Shown here: in pieces, positions 60,813-64,000 of the stretch | Position numbering within the stretch: the first letter of the stretch is position 1 | How the letters are laid out: each line of letters starts with the position of its first letter | Assembly: GCA_938039675.1 (NCBI GenBank) | Contig: CALHUI010000014.1 | Location: 124,001 to 188,000 of the forward strand | Direction of reading: 5' to 3' | From: an uncultured Cytophagales bacterium | Lineage (GTDB): Bacteria; Bacteroidota; Bacteroidia; Cytophagales; Thermoflexibacteraceae | Length of the DNA: 64,000 bases | Notes under the pieces: model-generated | Database searches by the model: none | What the model was told of the DNA's origin: nothing | What the model saw: only the letters and a program-made list of their open reading frames with translations | Translations under genes and position numbers: made by a program

Positions 60813-61559
60813 TTATTCCTGCCAAATTTCCCATGCTTTTTCAGCCTGACGGTAGAGCATTTCCAAACCGTTTTTGACTTGCGCCCCCTGTTGGCTGCCC
60901 CGCTTCATAAATTCGGTTGCTTCGGGGTTATAAACCAAATCGTGCAGATAATGCGAAGCGGTCAGTTGCTCGTAGGGCAGCGGCGGAAACTCATGCACGT
61001 TCGGATACATGCCCAGCGGCGTCGTATTGACAATCAGCCGATAAGCATCCAGCCCCAGCAGTGGTAACTCGTCGTAGCTGATGCAATTATCGCCTGCGGG
61101 AGTTCGCGAAACAAAGGTGTATTCCATGCCCATGTCTTCCAGTACGGCCTGCACCGCTTTAGAAGCGCCGCCCGTTCCCAGAATCAATGCATCAAACATG
61201 TGCCCCTCGGGAAGGAAACGCTGCAAAGAATATCTAAAACCCTCATAGTCAGAATTATAACCCGCCAAACTACCGTCTGTACAAACTTTAATCACATTCA
61301 CCGCACCTATTTGAGCCGCCTTAGGGTCTATGTAATCCAACAATGGCAGCACATCCAACTTGTAGGGAATCGTTACGTTCAATCCTTTGATATGCGGATT
61401 ATTTTTAATCAGCATCCGCAACCCATCGGCAGAAGGCAGTTCGTACAGCTCATAAACAGCATCAATTTGCTCACGCTCAAATTTTTCGGTAAAAAATTTT
61501 TTGGAAAACGAATGAGAAAGTTTCCTTCCGATAAGTCCGTAGCCTTGCATGTCTAACAA
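60813..61559 (-). CDS. aroE: Shikimate dehydrogenase
   Basis: 248 aa; YGLIGRKLSHSFSKKFF; GLNVTIPYK; LILGTGGASKAVQAVLEDMG; VNTTPLGMYP. Confidence 0.95.
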   Translation of the reverse strand: MLDMQGYGLIGRKLSHSFSKKFFTEKFEREQIDAVYELYELPSADGLRMLIKNNPHIKGLNVTIPYKLDVLPLLDYIDPKAAQIGAVNVIKVCTDGSLAGYNSDYEGFRYSLQRFLPEGHMFDALILGTGGASKAVQAVLEDMGMEYTFVSRTPAGDNCISYDELPLLGLDAYRLIVNTTPLGMYPNVHEFPPLPYEQLTASHYLHDLVYNPEATEFMKRGSQQGAQVKNGLEMLYRQAEKAWEIWQE

Positions 61560-61705
61560 TTGGTTTCATGGCAATTCATACCAAAGGTAGCTAAAAAATT
61601 TCGCCGACGCCGTAACTTGTCGCTGCCGTAGGGAGTTATGGGGCAAAGTAAATGCGTGAGTGAATAAATTTGTTTTACGATTGGAATTTTTGAACAATAA
61701 ATAAC

Positions 61706-62800
61706 ATGATGACATTGCGACAACTCATAGGAGTGGCAGTAGTAAGTACGCTCGGATGGGCATGCGGCAGCAGCGAAGGAGGCAGCCCAAATACGTCTAA
61801 CCTACCGGCAGCACGCGGCAAAACGGGTGAAATTATTGTGGTAATGGATACCGCTCAGTGGAGCGGCGAAGTAGGAGAAGCCCTTCGCAGCGTTTACTCT
61901 GCTGAACTGCCGGGTACGCTTCGGGGCGAACGCATGTTTTCACTTCGCAAGGCACATGCCACCCAACTCAATAACGTACTGAAACAACACAAAAATTTGG
62001 TTTTTGTAGTTTCACTTGAACGCAACTCTCCTGCCTCGCAGCGAATAAAATCATTCTTTCCGCCCGAGGGGTTGCAGCAAATTGCACAAGACAGCAGCCT
62101 GTTCTATCAGGTAGTACCCAATCAGTTTGCAGTTGGCCAAATGGTGGTGTTTTTATTTGGTCAAACTGATAAACAATTAGCCAACCATTTGCGTGTCAAT
62201 CGGCGCAAATTGCAGGATATTTTTGCAGAAACTGAACGCAAACGCATTACGCAAGGACTTTCTAAAGTACGCGCCAAAAACAATTTGGAAGAAAAAATTG
62301 CTAAAACCCACAACATACAACTCCTATTGCCTCGCGGCTTTGAGTTTGTCAAAGAAGAAATCAGCCCCGACAAGAAAAGCGGCTTTCTCTGGGTACGAAT
62401 GCCCGATGCAGAAGTGGACAAAAGCCTGATATTAGCATACAAGCCGTATGAATCGGAAAAGCAGTTCTCTAACGACAGCCTGATTGCATGGCGCAACAGC
62501 TTAGGAAAAGCTCATCTGTACGGCGACCCCGAAAAGCCCGAGACTTACATGATTACGGAACCGCTGGAGCCTCCTACCCTGCGGGAAAGTACCGTAAACA
62601 ACAACTACGCTAAGGAAATGCGTGGCCTGTGGCGCACCAATAATGCCATTATGGGCGGCTCTTTTCTGAGCTATAGTTTTGTTGATGCCAAAACAGGCAG
62701 GATGTACTACTACGAGGGTTTCGCCTATGCTCCATCGCGCAACAGCAAACGCGAAATCATCCGCGAACTGGAAGCTATTTTGCGAGCAGCCAAGTATTAA
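61706..62800 (+). CDS. DUF4837 family lipoprotein
   Basis: 364 aa; TLGWACGSSEGG lipobox; GKTGEIIVVMDTAQWSGEVGEALRSVYSAELPG. Confidence 0.88.
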   Translation: MMTLRQLIGVAVVSTLGWACGSSEGGSPNTSNLPAARGKTGEIIVVMDTAQWSGEVGEALRSVYSAELPGTLRGERMFSLRKAHATQLNNVLKQHKNLVFVVSLERNSPASQRIKSFFPPEGLQQIAQDSSLFYQVVPNQFAVGQMVVFLFGQTDKQLANHLRVNRRKLQDIFAETERKRITQGLSKVRAKNNLEEKIAKTHNIQLLLPRGFEFVKEEISPDKKSGFLWVRMPDAEVDKSLILAYKPYESEKQFSNDSLIAWRNSLGKAHLYGDPEKPETYMITEPLEPPTLRESTVNNNYAKEMRGLWRTNNAIMGGSFLSYSFVDAKTGRMYYYEGFAYAPSRNSKREIIRELEAILRAAKY

Positions 62801-62896
62801 AACGCGGATTTGAGATTTAGGATTGTGGATTTTTTTAAAAAACACATCATCCGCAGATGTTGCCTGATAGTATGGCGGTTTATCACGGCAAAAAAT

Positions 62897-62929
62897 AGAG
62901 AGTTATTCCAGAAGCCGGAATAACTCTCT
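62897..62929. terminator. Bidirectional terminator-like inverted repeat between convergent genes
   Basis: 13-bp perfect stem AGAGAGTTATTCC/GGAATAACTCTCT. Confidence 0.7.
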
Positions 62930-62953
62930 TAACCATTAATAACCAATTGATAA

Positions 62954-64000
62954 TCAAAAGCTGTATGTAACCGATAAGGTAATTTGACGACCCAAAATCG
63001 GACGTGCCCACACAGGGAAATCAGCAGCGTTTAAAGCCGTAATGTCGGAGTTGGAAAGTATTGTTCCGGCGGGAGTGCGGATACCGCCAACAGCAAGGTC
63101 TTCGGCAGTAGAACCGAACGCACCGTAGCTGCTGAAATTCAAAATACCTGTACTGTTGAGCAGGTTGCTGCCCTGCAAGGCAAAGTTGAAGCGGTTGATA
63201 TCTGCCATAATGCCCCCACTCAATACACCATAAGCAGGCAACTCAATCGTATTGCGGCGGTTGCCATAGCGCTTGCCGAAATAACGGTAGTTTACGTAAG
63301 GGGTAAATTTACCGACTTTGTATGAAGGCGTAATGTCAAACATGACAACAGGCAAGAAATCCACGCGATTGCCCGAAAAATCTTCATCGAAAAAGTTGGC
63401 GGGGTTGGTGCTGCGCGCTGTGTTCTGATAGGTCAGACGGGCAAAGCGCGGGTCTTGCAGGGTAGAAGACAGGCGCACGTTAAAATTCTGTACGGGCTGC
63501 CAAATGGTTTCTATTTCTACGCCCATCGTGCAGGTAGCGTTGAAGGTCGGGTCGGTAAAGAAACTGTTCGCACCCTGAGTAATGAACAATTGCAGCAGTA
63601 CATTGTCCTGATAGCTGTAAAAACCTGTAATAGTAGCCGAAACTTTCTGTGAGGTGATTTTGTAACCGACTTCTGCCTGCGTAATGGTTTCAACCACGCC
63701 GCGTTTGATGGGTACGTTTACGAAATTATTGGCGTAGTAGTCCAATTCTGGAGCTTTGTTGCCGCGTGAGAAGCGTACATAGGTAGCCGATTTATCACTG
63801 ATTTTGTAATTGATACCCAGTGAGCCTGAGAAATAATTGTAGGTTTCGTTCCAATCGTAAGTAATGCCGTTGTAGAGGCGCGTGCCCAAATCGTAAGAAG
63901 TGAACGGGTTGCGGTCTAATCCACCCAGTGCCGCCAAGCCGGGCAGACCTGCCGTTACTGTGCTGCCGCCGCGCCAGCCTTCCTTCGTACCGCTGTGATT
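62954..64000 (-). CDS. TonB-dependent receptor, C-terminal part (5' end beyond window)
   Basis: Barrel strands NYKISDKSATYVRFSRGNKAPELDYYANNFVN, TPSYKVGKFTPYVNYRYFGKRYGNR, ending GRQITLSVTYSF. Confidence 0.9.
   Translation of the reverse strand, partial: NHSGTKEGWRGGSTVTAGLPGLAALGGLDRNPFTSYDLGTRLYNGITYDWNETYNYFSGSLGINYKISDKSATYVRFSRGNKAPELDYYANNFVNVPIKRGVVETITQAEVGYKITSQKVSATITGFYSYQDNVLLQLFITQGANSFFTDPTFNATCTMGVEIETIWQPVQNFNVRLSSTLQDPRFARLTYQNTARSTNPANFFDEDFSGNRVDFLPVVMFDITPSYKVGKFTPYVNYRYFGKRYGNRRNTIELPAYGVLSGGIMADINRFNFALQGSNLLNSTGILNFSSYGAFGSTAEDLAVGGIRTPAGTILSNSDITALNAADFPVWARPILGRQITLSVTYSF

Noticed and set aside
1-64000. CRISPR arrays, transposases, toxin-antitoxin or defence islands
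   Set aside because: No regularly spaced repeats or recognisable cas, transposase, recombinase or defence-gene motifs were found in the supplied ORFs or gaps.

Overview
The window is a gene-dense chromosomal segment from a gliding-type Bacteroidota (Cytophagales-like). Evidence for this is SprA, T9SS type A C-terminal sorting domains, DUF5686 and DUF4837 proteins, and TAnnTTTG-type promoter motifs. I support about 47 genes. They include glpK, an Fe-S assembly pair (NifU-like and Mrp), three MacB/FtsX-type ABC permeases with two ATPases, ald, trpB, an M61 peptidase, gatB, an AspC-like aminotransferase, a LutB-like protein, aroE, a 2557-aa sprA, two T9SS cargo proteins, one tRNA-Glu(UUC) and a 3'-partial TonB receptor. 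I saw no CRISPR array, rRNA, transposase, prophage or recognisable defence island; most of the window is housekeeping. The best candidate for something undescribed is a Cys-rich C-terminal domain shared by three otherwise uncharacterised secreted proteins (748, 964 and 297 aa) around sprA. Secondary points are a 44-bp AT-rich palindrome centred on CACGTG, a cluster of four hairpins after trpB, a terminator-bounded gap that may encode a small RNA next to tRNA-Glu, a basic coiled-coil-like insert in SprA, an SR-rich bacterial lipoprotein tail, and a twin-permease ABC operon interrupted by a VOC gene. All calls were made by eye with no database search.
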